Both the position numbers and the translations under genes were made by a program. Shown here in pieces: positions 52,000 through 64,000 of a stretch of DNA of 64,000 nt; position 1 is the stretch's first letter; each line of letters begins with the position of its first letter. This stretch comes from Galaxea fascicularis (taxonomy: Eukaryota; Cnidaria; Anthozoa; Scleractinia; Euphylliidae), in the NCBI GenBank assembly GCA_948470475.1, contig OX419345.1:21509000-21572999 (forward strand). The letters run 5' to 3'. Under the pieces are notes generated by a model that saw nothing but the letters and a program-made list of their open reading frames with translations, made no database searches and was not told the origin of the DNA.

Positions 52000-54900
52000 A
52001 AACTGGAAACATTTGACCAGAAACCATGGGTTGACCCCTTTGGGTTTTGGTCAAAATTTCAACTTTGCTGAAATCTTGGACACAGCTCAAATAAGAATAG
52101 AAATTATGTTTTCGGAGTTTTTGGAAGCATTTAAACATAATTTCTAGACTTCTTTTTGAAATAGGCAAAGTTTCAGCCAAATGCAACATTTGACCCAAAA
52201 CCATTGGTTAACCCCTTTGGGTTTTGGTCAAAATTTCAACTTTGCTGAAATCTTGCACACTGCTCAAATCAGAATAGAAATAATGTTTTCGGAGTTTTTG
52301 GAACTCTTTAAACATACTTTCTAGATTTTTCTTTGAAATAGGCAAAGTTTCAGCAAAATGCAAAATTTTACCAAAAACCATGGGTTAACCCCTTTGGGTT
52401 TTGGTCAAAATTTCAACTTTGCTGAAATCTTGCACACAGCTCAAATCAGAATAGAAATAATGTTTTCGGAGTTTTTTGGAAGTCTTGAAACATAATTTCT
52501 AGACTTCTCTTTGAAATAGGCAAAGTTTCAGCCAAATTCAAAACTTAACCTAAAACCATGGGTTAACCCCTTTGGGTTTTGGTCAAAATTTCAACTTTGC
52601 TGAAATCTTGGACACAGCTCAAATAAGAATAGAAATTATGTTTTCGGAGTTTTTGGAAGCATTTAAACATAATTTCTAGACTTCTTTTTAAAATAGGCAA
52701 AGTTTCAGCCAAATGCAACATTTGACCCAAAACCATGGGTTAACCCCTTTGGGTTTTGGTCAAAATTTCAACTTTGCTGAAATCTTGGACACAGCTCAAA
52801 TCAGATTAGAAATAATGTTTTCGGAGTTTTTGGAAGCATTTAAACATAATTTCTAGACTTCTTTTTGAAATAGGCAAAGTTTCAGCCAAATCCAACATTT
52901 GACCCAAAACCATTGGTTAACCCCTTTGGGTTTTGGTCAAAATTTCAACTTTGCTGAAATCTTGCACACTGCTCAAATCAGAATAGAAATAATGTTTTCG
53001 GAGTTTTTGGAACTCTTTAAACATACTTTCTAGATTTTTCTTTGAAATAGGCAAAGTTTCAGCAAAATGCAAAATTTTACCAAAAACCATGGGTTAACCC
53101 CTTTGGGTTTTTGTCAAAATTTCAACTTTGCTGAAATCTTGCACACAGCTCAAATCAGAATAGAAATAATGTTTTCGGAGTTTTTTGGAAGTCTTGAAAC
53201 ATAATTTCTAGACTTCTCTTTGAAATAGGCAAAGTTTCAGCCAAATTCAAAACTTAACCTAAAACCATGGGTTAACCCCTTTGGGTTTTGGTCAAAATTT
53301 CAACTTTGCTGAAATCTTGCACACTGCTCAAATCAGAATAGAAATAATGTTTTCGGAGTTTTTGGAACTCTTTAAACATACTTTCTAGATTTTTCTTTGA
53401 AATAGGCAAAGTTTCAGCAAAATGCAAAATTTCACCAAAAACCATGGGTTAACCCCTTTGGGTTTTTGTCAAAATTTCAACTTTGCTGAAATCTTGCACA
53501 CAGCTCAAATTAGAATAGAAATAATGTTTTCGGAGTTTTTTGGAAGTCTTGAAACATAATTTCTAGACTTCTCTTTGAAATAGGCAAAGTTTCAGCCAAA
53601 TTCAAAACTTAACCTAAAACCATGGGTTAACCCCTTTGGGTTTTGGTCAAAATTTCAACTTTGCTGAAATCTTGGTCACAGCTCAAATAAGAATAGCAAT
53701 TATGTTTTCGGAGTTTTTGGAAGCATTTAAACATAATTTCTAGACTTCTTTTTAAAATAGGCAAAGTTTCAGCCAAATGCAACATTTGACCCAAAACCAT
53801 GGGTTAACCCCTTTGGGTTTTGGTCAAAATTTCAACTTTGCTGAAATCTTGGACACAGCTCAAATAAGATTAGAAATAATGTTTTCGGAGTGTTTTGGAA
53901 GTCTTGAAACATAATTTCTAGACTTCTTTTTGAAATAGGCAAAGTTTCAGCCAAATGCAAAATTTGACCCAAAACCATGGGTTAACTCCTTTGGGTTTTG
54001 GTCAAAATTTCAACTTTGCTGAAATCTTGGACACAGCTCAAATGAGAATAGAAATAATGTTTTCGGAGCTTTTGGAAGCATTTAAACATAGTTTCTAGAC
54101 TTCTCTTTGAAATAGGCAAAGTTTCAGCCAAATGCAAAATATCACCCAAAACCATGGGTTAACCCCTTTGGGTTTTGGTCAAAATTTCAACTTTGCTGAA
54201 ATCTTGCACACAGCTCAAATAAGAATAAAAATAATGTTTTCGGAGTTTTTGGAAGCATTTAAACATAATTTCTAGACTTCTTTTTGAAATAGGCAAAGTT
54301 TCAGCCAAATGCAAAATTTGACCCAAAACCATGGGTTAACCTCTTTGGGTTTTGGTCAAAATTTCAACTTTGCTGAAATCTTGGACACAGCTCAAATACG
54401 AATAGAAATAATGTTTTCGGAATTTTTGGAACTCTTTAAACATAATTTCTAGACTTCTTTTTGAAATAGGCAAAGTTTCAGCCAAATGCAACATTTGACC
54501 CAAAACCATGGGTTAACCTCTTTGGGTTTTGGTCAAAATTTCAACTTTGCTGAAATCTTGGACACAGCTCAAATAAGATTAGAAATAATGTTTTCGGAGT
54601 GTTTTGGAAGTCTTGAAACATAATTTCTAGACTTCTTTTTGAAATAGGCAAAGTTTCAGCCAAATGCAAAATTTGACCCAAAACTATGGGTTAACCCCTT
54701 TGGGTTTTGGTCAAAATTTCAACTTTGCTGAAATCTTGGACACAGCTCAAATGAGAATAGAAATAATGTTTTCGGAGCTTTTGGAAGCATTTAAACATAG
54801 TTTCTAGACTTCTCTTTGAAATAGGCAAAGTTTCAGCCAAATGCAAAATATCACCCAAAACCATGGGTTAACCCCTTTGGGTTTTGGTCAAAATTTCAAC

Positions 54901-57900
54901 TTTGCTGAAATCTTGCACACAGCTCAAATAAGAATAAAAATAATGTTTTCGGAGTTTTTGGAAGCATTTAAACATAATTTCTAGACTTCTTTTTGAAATA
55001 GGCAAAGTTTCAGCCAAATGCAACATTTGACCCAAAACCATGGGTTAACCTCTTTGGGTTTTGGTCAAAATTTCAACTTTGCTGAAATCTTGGACACAGC
55101 TCAAATAAGAATAGAAATTATGTTTTCGGAGTTTTTGGAAGCATTTAAACATAATTTCTAGACTTCTTTTTAAAATAGGCAAAGTTTCAGCCAAATGCAA
55201 CATTTGACCCAAAACCATGGGTTAACCCCTTTGGGTTTTGGTCAAAATTTCAACTTTGCTGAAATCTTGGACACAGCTCAAATCAGATTAGAAATAATGT
55301 TTTCGGAGTTTTTGGAAGCATTTAAACATAATTTCTAGACTTCTTTTTGAAATAGGCAAAGTTTCAGCCAAATGCAACATTTGACCCAAAACCATTGGTT
55401 AACCCCTTTGGGTTTTGGTCAAAATTTCAACTTTGCTGAAATCTTGCACACTGCTCAAATCAGAATAGAAATAATGTTTTCGGAGTTTTTGGAACTCTTT
55501 AAACATACTTTCTAGATTTTTCTTTGAAATAGGCAAAGTTTCAGCAAAATGCAAAATTTCACCAAAAACCATGGGTTAACCCCTTTGGGTTTTTGTCAAA
55601 ATTTCAACTTTGCTGAAATCTTGCACACAGCTCAAATCAGAATAGAAATAATGTTTTCGGAGTTTTTTGGAAGTCTTGAAACATAATTTCTAGACTTCTC
55701 TTTGAAATAGGCAAAGTTTCAGCCAAATTCAAAACTTAACCTAAAACCATGGGTTAACCCCTTTGGGTTTTGGTCAAAATTTCAACTTTGCTGAAATCTT
55801 GGTCACAGCTCAAATAAGAATAGAAATTATGTTTTCGGAGTTTTTGGAAGCATTTAAACATAATTTCTAGACTTCTTTTTAAAATAGGCAAAGTTTCAGC
55901 CAAATGCAACATTTGACCCAAAACCATGGGTTAACCCCTTTGGGTTTTGGTCAAAATTTCAACTTTGCTGAAATCTTGGACACAGCTCAAATAAGATTAG
56001 AAATAATGTTTTCGGAGTGTTTTGGAAGTCTTGAAACATAATTTCTAGACTTCTTTTTGAAATAGGCAAAGTTTCAGCCAAATGCAAAATTTGACCCAAA
56101 ACCATGGGTTAACTCCTTTGGGTTTTGGTCAAAATTTCAACTTTGCTGAAATCTTGGACACAGCTCAAATGAGAATAGAAATAATGTTTTCGGAGCTTTT
56201 GGAAGCATTTAAACATAGTTTCTAGACTTCTCTTTGAAATAGGCAAAGTTTCAGCCAAATGCAAAATATCACCCAAAACCATGGGTTAACCCCTTTGGGT
56301 TTTGGTCAAAATTTCAACTTTGCTGAAATCTTGCACACAGCTCGAATCAGAATAGAAATAATGTTTTCGGAGTTTTTTGGAAGTCTTGAAACATAATTTC
56401 TAGACTTCTCTTTGAAATAGGCAAAGTTTCAGCCAAATTCAAAACTTAACCTAAAACCATGGGTTAACCCCTTTGGGTTTTGGTCAAAATTTCAACTTTG
56501 CTGAAATCTTGGACACAGCTCAAATAAGAATAGAAATTATGTTTTCGGAGTTTTTGGAAGCATTTAAACATAATTTCTAGACTTCTTTTTAAAATAGGCA
56601 AAGTTTCAGCCAAATGCAACATTTGACCCAAAACCATGGGTTAACCCCTTTGGGTTTTGGTCAAAATTTCAACTTTGCTGAAATCTTGGACACAGCTCAA
56701 ATCAGATTAGAAATAATGTTTTCGGAGTTTTTGGAAGCATTTAAACATAATTTCTAGACTTCTTTTTGAAATAGGCAAAGTTTCAGCCAAATGCAACATT
56801 TGACCCAAAACCATTGGTTAACCCCTTTGGGTTTTGGTCAAAATTTCAACTTTGCTGAAATCTTGCACACTGCTCAAATCAGAATAGAAATAATGTTTTC
56901 GGAGTTTTTGGAACTCTTTAAACATACTTTCTAGATTTTTCTTTGAAATAGGCAAAGTTTCAGCAAAATGCAAAATTTCACCAAAAACCATGGGTTAACC
57001 CCTTTGGGTTTTTGTCAAAATTTCAACTTTGCTGAAATCTTGCACACAGCTCAAATCAGAATAGAAATAATGTTTTCGGAGTTTTTTGGAAGTCTTGAAA
57101 CATAATTTCTAGACTTCTCTTTTAAATAGGCAAAGTTTCAGCCAAATTCAAAACTTAACCTAAAACCATGGGTTAACCCCTTTGGGTTTTGGTCAAAATT
57201 TCAACTTTGCTGAAATCTTGGTCACAGCTCAAATAAGAATAGAAATTACGTTTTCGGAGTTTTTGGAAGCATTTAAACATAATTTCTAGACTTCTTTTTA
57301 AAATAGGCAAAGTTTCAGCCAAATGCAACATTTGACCCAAAACCATGGGTTAACCCCTTTGGGTTTTGGTCAAAATTTCAACTTTGCTGAAATCTTGGAC
57401 ACAGCTCAAATAAGATTAGAAATAATGTTTTCGGAGTGTTTTGGAAGTCTTGAAACATAATTTCTAGACTTCTTTTTGAAATAGGCAAAGTTTCAGCCAA
57501 ATGCAAAATTTGACCCAAAACCATGGGTTAACTCCTTTGGGTTTTGGTCAAAATTTCAACTTTGCTGAAATCTTGGACACAGCTCAAATGAGAATAGAAA
57601 TAATGTTTTCGGAGCTTTTGGAAGCATTTAAACATAGTTTCTAGACTTCTCTTTGAAATAGGCAAAGTTTCAGCCAAATGCAAAATATCACCCAAAACCA
57701 TGGGTTAACCCCTTTGGGTTTTGGTCAAAATTTCAACTTTGCTGAAATCTTGCACACAGCTCAAATAAGAATAAAAATAATGTTTTCGGAGTTTTTGGAA
57801 GCATTTAAACATAATTTCTAGACTTCTTTTTGAAATAGGCAAAGTTTCAGCCAAATGCAAAATTTGACCCAAAACCATGGGTTAACCTCTTTGGGTTTTG

Positions 57901-60900
57901 GTCAAAATTTCAACTTTGCTGAAATCTTGGACACAGCTCAAATACGAATAGAAATAATGTTTTCGGAATTTTTGGAACTCTTTAAACATAATTTCTAGAC
58001 TTCTTTTTGAAATAGGCAAAGTTTCAGCCAAATGCAACATTTGACCCAAAACCATGGGTTAACCTCTTTGGGTTTTGGTCAAAATTTCAACTTTGCTGAA
58101 ATCTTGGACACAGCTCAAATAAGATTAGAAATAATGTTTTCGGAGCTTTTGGAAGCATTTAAACATAGTTTCTAGACTTCTCTTTGAAATAGGCAAAGTT
58201 TCAGCCAAATGCAAAATATCACCCAAAACCATGGGTTAACCCCTTTGGGTTTTGGTCAAAATTTCAACTTTGCTGAAATCTTGCACACAGCTCAAATAAG
58301 AATAAAAATAATGTTTTCGGAGTTTTTGGAAGCATTTAAACATAATTTCTAGACTTCTTTTTGAAATAGGCAAAGTTTCAGCCAAATGCAACATTTGACC
58401 CAAAACCATGGGTTAACCTCTTTGGGTTTTGGTCAAAATTTCAACTTTGCTGAAATCTTGCACACTGCTCAAATCAGAATAGAAATAATGTTTTCGGAGT
58501 TTTTGGAACTCTTTAAACATACTTTCTAGATTTTTCTTTGAAATAGGCAAAGTTTCAGCAAAATGCAAAATTTCACCAAAAACCATGGGTTAACCCCTTT
58601 GGGTTTTTGTCAAAATTTCAACTTTGCTGAAATCTTGCACACAGCTCAAATCAGAATAGAAATAATGTTTTCGGAGTTTTTTGGAAGTCTTGAAACATAA
58701 TTTCTAGACTTCTCTTTGAAATAGGCAAAGTTTCAGCCAAATTCAAAACTTAACCTAAAACCATGGGTTAACCCCTTTGGGTTTTGGTCAAAATTTCAAC
58801 TTTGCTGAAATCTTGGACACAGCTCAAATAAGAATAGAAATTATGTTTTCGGAGTTTTTGGAAGCATTTAAACATAATTTCTAGACTTCTTTTTAAAATA
58901 GGCAAAGTTTCAGCCAAATGCAACATTTGACCCAAAACCATGGGTTAACCCCTTTGGGTTTTGGTCAAAATTTCAACTTTGCTGAAATCTTGGACACAGC
59001 TCAAATAAGATTAGAAATAATGTTTTCGGAGTGTTTTGGAAGTCTTGAAACATAATTTCTAGACTTCTTTTTGAAATAGGCAAAGTTTCAGCCAAATGCA
59101 AAATTTGACCCAAAACCATGGGTTAACTCCTTTGGGTTTTGGTCAAAATTTCAACTTTGCTGAAATCTTGGACACAGCTCAAATGAGAATAGAAATAATG
59201 TTTTCGGAGCTTTTGGAAGCATTTAAACATAGTTTCTAGACTTCTCTTTGAAATAGGCAAAGTTTCAGCCAAATGCAAAATATCACCCAAAACCATGGGT
59301 TAACCCCTTTGGGTTTTGGTCAAAATTTCAACTTTGCTGAAATCTTGCACACAGCTCAAATAAGAATAAAAATAATGTTTTCGGAGTTTTTGGAAGCATT
59401 TAAACATAATTTCTAGACTTCTTTTTGAAATAGGCAAAGTTTCAGCCAAATGCAACATTTGACCCAAAACCATGGGTTAACCTCTTTGGGTTTTGGTCAA
59501 AATTTCAACTTTGCTGAAATCTTGGACACAGCTCAAATACGAATAGAAATAATGTTTTCGGAATTTTTGGAAACATTTAAACATTATTTCTAGACTTCTT
59601 TTTGAAATAGGCAAAGTTTCAGCCAAATGCAACATTTGACCCAAAACCATGGGTTAACCTCTTTGGGTTTTGGTCAAAATTTCAACTTTGCTGAAATCTT
59701 GGACACAGCTCAAATAAGATTAGAAATAATGTTTTCGGAGTGTTTTGGAAGTCTTGAAACATAATTTCTAGACTTCTTTTTGAAATAGGCAAAGTTTCAG
59801 CCAAATGCAAAATTTGACCCAAAACTATGGGTTAACCCCTTTGGGTTTTGGTCAAAATTTCAACTTTGCTGAAATCTTGGACACAGCTCAAATGAGAATA
59901 GAAATAATGTTTTCGGAGCTTTTGGAAGCATTTAAACATAGTTTCTAGACTTCTCTTTGAAATAGGCAAAGTTTCAGCCAAATGCAAAATATCACCCAAA
60001 ACCATGGGTTAACCCCTTTGGGTTTTGGTCAAAATTTCAACTTTGCTGAAATCTTGCACACAGCTCAAATAAGAATAAAAATAATGTTTTCGGAGTTTTT
60101 GGAAGCATTTAAACATAATTTCTAGACTTCTTTTTGAAATAGGCAAAGTTTCAGCCAAATGCAACATTTGACCCAAAACCATGGGTTAACCTCTTTGGGT
60201 TTTGGTCAAAATTTCAACTTTGCTGAAATCTTGGACACAGCTCAAAAAAGAATAGAAATAATGTTTTCCGAGTTTTTGGAAACATTTAAACATTATTTCT
60301 AGACTTCTTTTTGAAATTGGCAAAGTTTCAGCCAAATGCAACATTTGACCCAAAACCATGGGTTAACCCCTTTGGGTTTTGGTCAAAATTTCAACTTTGC
60401 TGAAATCTTGCACACTGCTCAAATGAGAATAGAAATAATGTTTTCGGAGTTTTTGGAACTCTTTAAACATACTTTCTAGATTTCTCTTTGAAATAGGCAA
60501 AGTTTCAGCCAAATGCAAAATTTGACCCAAAACCATGGGTTAACCCCTTTGGGTTTTGGTCAAAATTTCAACTTTGCTGAAATCTTGGACACGGCTCAAA
60601 TGAGAATAGAAATAACTTTTTCGGATTTTTTGGAAGCATTTAAACATAATTTCTAGACTTCTTTTTGAAATAGGCAAAGTTTCAGCCAAATGCAACATTT
60701 GACCCAAAACCATGGGTTAACCTCTTTGGGTTTTGGTCAAAATTTCAACTTTGCTGAAATCTTGGACACAGCTCAAATAAGATTAGAAATAATGTTTTCG
60801 GAGTGTTTTGGAAGTCTTGAAACATAATTTCTATACTTCTTTTTGAAATAGGCAAAGTTTCAGCCAAATGCAAAATTTGACCCAAAACTATGGGTTAACC

Positions 60901-62132
60901 CCTTTGGGTTTTGGTCAAAATTTCAACTTTGCTGAAATCTTGGACACAGCTCAAATGAGAATAGAAATAATGTTTTCGGAGCTTTTGGAAGCATTTAAAC
61001 ATAGTTTCTAGACTTCTCTTTGAAATAGGCAAAGTTTCAGCCAAATGCAAAATATCACCCAAAACCATGGGTTAACCCCTTTGGGTTTTGGTCAAAATTT
61101 CAACTTTGCTGAAATCTTGCACACAGCTCAAATAAGAATAAAAATAATGTTTTCGGAGTTTTTGGAAGCATTTAAACATAATTTCTAGACTTCTTTTTGA
61201 AATAGGCAAAGTTTCAGCCAAATGCAACATTTGACCCAAAACCATGGGTTAACCTCTTTGGGTTTTGGTCAAAATTTCAACTTTGCTGAAATCTTGGACA
61301 CAGCTCAAATCAGATTACAAATAATGTTTTCCGAGTTTTTGGAAACATTTAAACATTATTTCTAGACTTCTTTTTGAAATTGGCAAAGTTTCAGCCAAAT
61401 GCAACATTTGACCCAAAACCATGGGTTAACCCCTTTGGGTTTTGGTCAAAATTTCAACTTTGCTGAAATCTTGCACACTGCTCAAATGAGAATAGAAATA
61501 ATGTTTTCGGAGTTTTTGGAACTCTTTAAACATACTTTCTAGATTTCTCTTTGAAATAGGCAAAGTTTCAGCCAAATGCAAAATTTGACCCAAAACCATG
61601 GGTTAACCCCTTTGGGTTTTGGTCAAAATTTCAACTTTGCTGAAATCTTGGACACGGCTCAAATGAGAATAGAAATAACTTTTTCGGATTTTTTGGAAGC
61701 ATTTAAACATAATTTCTAGACTTCTTTTTGAAATAGGCAAAGTTTCAGCCAAATGCAAAATTTGACCTAAAACCATGGGTTAACCCCTTTGGGTTTGGTC
61801 AAAATTTCAACTTTGCTGAAATCTTGCACACAGCTCAAATAAGAATAGAAATAATGTTTTCGGAGTTTTTTGGAAGTCTTGAAACATAATTTCTAGTCTT
61901 CTCTTTGAAATAGGCAAAGTTTCAGCCAAATTCAAAATTTCACCCAAAACCATGGGTTAACCCCTTTGGATTTTGGTCAAAATTTCAACTTTTCTGTAAT
62001 CTTGAACAGAGTTCAAATAAGAATAGAAACAATGTTTTTAGGAGTTTTTTAAAAGCGCATTTAAAGATTTGAAATAGGCAAAGTTTCAGCCAAATTCAAA
62101 ATTTGACCCAAAACCATGGGTTAACCCCTTTC
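52000..62132. repeat. Satellite array, ~177-bp monomer, about 57 copies
   Basis: A continuous 10.1-kb direct array. Each monomer contains ACCATGGGTTAACCCCTTTG, TTGGTCAAAATTTCAACTTT, TGTTTTCGGAG, a variable GGAA(GCA/CTC/GTC)TTTAAAC-type segment and GGCAAAGTTTCAGC. The spacing of GTTAAC is about 177-179 bp. Monomer variants recur in a fixed order, giving higher-order units of 4 and 8 monomers (~710 and ~1420 bp), for example the GAGTGTTTTGG variant at ~53890, 54598, 56018, 57437, 59030, 59740 and 60802. The right-most monomers (after ~61960) are the most diverged. No coding frame of note. Confidence 0.95.
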
Positions 62133-64000
62133 GGAGAAGACGAAGACGATTGTGTTGTGCTGAAGGTCTGCTAAAGAAAGAAGACTTTTTACTTTAGTTT
62201 AGTTTACCCTTACCTAGTTTGCTGTATTACGGTGTGGGGATCGACTTATTAAACCAATGTTAAGCGCATAATTACGCTTCAGAAAAAGTCATAAAAATTA
62301 TTTTAAATGTTCCTTTTGATGCCCACACTGACAATCTTTTCAGAGATCATCAAATTTTGAAATTTAATGATATTTATTTTTTATTTTAAACTGCTAAGTT
62401 TGTTTCTGTATACAAAAATCTTGCTTCCCAATATCTTTAATAATATGTTTACTCTTACAAACCAAATACACTCTTAAAACACTAGAAATTCTAATTGCTT
62501 TTACATTTTCCCATGTCGAACAAACATTCGTAGATTTTCTATTTGCTTTCGAGGACTTCAGTTTTACAATTCACTTAATCAAGAAATTCAGAAGTGTGAG
62601 AGGGTTGGTTTGTTTAGTAAACTGCTTAAAGAATTTCTTCTTGCAAAATTAGGTTAACGTTGAGCTACTACTTGTTTCGCTTTACAGTGTGTCTGTCTTT
62701 TGTTTGTCGCTGCTTTTTATATATAAATATGCTTCAAATACGATTTCCAGTGTTTTTGTGTAGGCAATACTCAAGGTGATTCCAACTGTTGTAATCTGTA
62801 TAATTTCATAACTTATATTTTTTCTGCATTCGACATTGCCTATCTATTCTGTTTCATTTTGAGGGAGCTCATAGCTCATAAGCCCAGTGGTTTCTTTATG
62901 AGCTTCCTCGCCATTTTATTTCAAATTTCATAATTTGTATATTTATCTCTTATGAAATGGCAAATAAACTGAACTGAACTGAACTGACTATCAATGATCT
63001 CGGAGAATCGTCGGAAGATACCCTAGAGGAACCTTCGCCAGCTTCCCCTGAAGCTGAAAACAACAGTGACGAAGAAGCAATGTTCATTACCCCCTTGCCG
63101 ATTACGAGTGGCCATTGTAGACTGTTCCGCGAAAACGACGACTGCGCACTACCACAAGCAATGCTCAGAGGGAGTTCAACTAGGAAGCGAAAGAGACCCG
63201 CCCGCAGTCTTTTTATGACAGGTTGTCGTGATCAGTGATTGAAATCTAAGACAAAAGCACACTAATTTACTGATTCTCACAATCACGAAATTACCCCAGC
63301 TCGATTGTTATTCACCCTAGAACACGAATCACCTGTGGGCTCATTCACAAACAACTTAACCCCCAATTGTGATCTGCCTTGCTTTCATCACTGATCCTTC
63401 ATACCTCTTTTTGCCAATGAACTCCAGTTGGCTGTCTGTTAAGCTACGAGATCGTCAAGTGTCGGCCCAGAGTACACTTCTGTCCAGCTGCCCGTCATGG
63501 ACAAGAAAGCCCCTCTAATCCACAAGGAAGGGGGGGGGGAGGGGGAAGCGTGGCATTGCTGGATTTCCCTCATGGATTACACGTCCGTCTATTCGACGAT
63601 TCACGTGCACAGTTACGAACAATCCCTTCACTTTCAACTTTACTGAAGAAACTCGACAGCCTGCGCGGCTGAAGGTATAGTCTGGGCAAAGCAGACGTAA
63701 AAGCAAAAGGGCAACGTGGAAGAATTATGGTGGGTGTTAACCCATGATGCGCCAGGAAAAAGAAAACAATCATCTCTGAAAAAGTGATAAGGTTTCCGCT
63801 AAACCAGCATTCCAAACATAAAGATGCGGATTACCTCATAGAATGAGAGAGATGACAAATGTTACAGAATTTTTCGGAAGTCCCGTTCCAAACGGGAGAA
63901 GACGGAGTAGCTATGAAAATGTCCTAAAAAGTTCCGAAATTTGGATTTTGAGTGCAAGTGGTGTGCGTCTATTTCAGCTCTACTCCGCTCCACACTTCGC
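62133..64000. other. Unique sequence right of the satellite
   Basis: AT-rich and largely featureless to ~62940, with CTGAA repeats at 62965-62988, then more GC-balanced sequence. The only coding-like segment is 62975-63236. Frames at 63515-63815 on the minus strand look like chance. Confidence 0.45.
62975..63236 (+). CDS. Possible terminal exon or coding relic, acidic then basic
   Basis: An open frame without an obvious start runs from about 62975 to a TGA at 63234-63236. It reads as an acidic Ser/Glu/Pro-rich stretch (INDLGESSEDTLEEPSPASP) followed by a basic cluster (RKRKRPAR) like a nuclear localisation signal, ending MTGCRDQ. The composition is protein-like, but no family is recognised and the upstream exon is not identified. 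It could be the last exon of a gene interrupted or flanked by the satellite, or a transposon relic. Confidence 0.3.

Noticed and set aside
52000..62132. CRISPR-like regular repeat array
   Set aside because: The repeats are directly adjacent ~177-bp monomers without unique spacers, in a eukaryotic genome. It is a satellite.

Overview
This 64 kb window is animal nuclear DNA: multi-exon genes with GT-AG introns, tRNA-derived SINEs, many small inverted-repeat elements and a long satellite array. The gene content suggests a cnidarian, probably an anthozoan such as a stony coral. The clues are a secreted multi-vWFA/LamG matrix protein carrying the GCW...FALQNGGQC...GGPWSNEVY module that I associate with anthozoan extracellular proteins, next to expanded SLC22-type transporters. 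The species call is inference; the gene structures come from the sequence, checked by splice sites and reading-frame phase.

Layout. (1) 295-3606, minus: an SLC22-family (organic cation/anion transporter-like) gene, six exons seen, 3' end off the left edge. (2) 4999-25611, minus: one large gene of about 28 coding exons for a secreted modular extracellular protein: signal peptide, optional Ser/Tyr/Pro-rich exon, Thr-rich segment, GCW module, Cys/Pro/Gly/Thr-rich region, six vWFA domains, Gly/Ser-rich segment, C-terminal LamG-like domain. All exon phases close exactly. Its middle was recently duplicated in tandem (about 9.2-14.9 kb and 14.9-20.2 kb). (3) 25.6-29.6 kb: divergent intergenic region with a decayed minus-strand coding relic. 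(4) 29632-39029, plus: a complete 11-exon SLC22 gene (575 aa). (5) 41101-48531, plus: its tandem paralogue with matching exon lengths; the terminal exon is not securely found. (6) 48.5-52.0 kb: non-coding, with a 266-bp tandem repeat at its right end. (7) 52.0-62.1 kb: a satellite of about 57 monomers of about 177 bp with higher-order structure. (8) 62.1-64.0 kb: unique sequence with one possible short exon.

How the genes relate. The three transporters share intron positions and most exon lengths (147, 281 and 135 nt), so they belong to one expanded subfamily. The matrix protein is unrelated in function. It was built by shuffling phase 1-1 modules: every domain boundary falls in a phase-1 intron. 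The most interesting points are a cassette exon whose inclusion would create a stop codon exactly at the splice junction, alternation of MIDAS-intact and MIDAS-degenerate vWFA domains, transposon insertions present in one duplicate and absent from the other, and an inverted-repeat element carrying telomere-like repeats.
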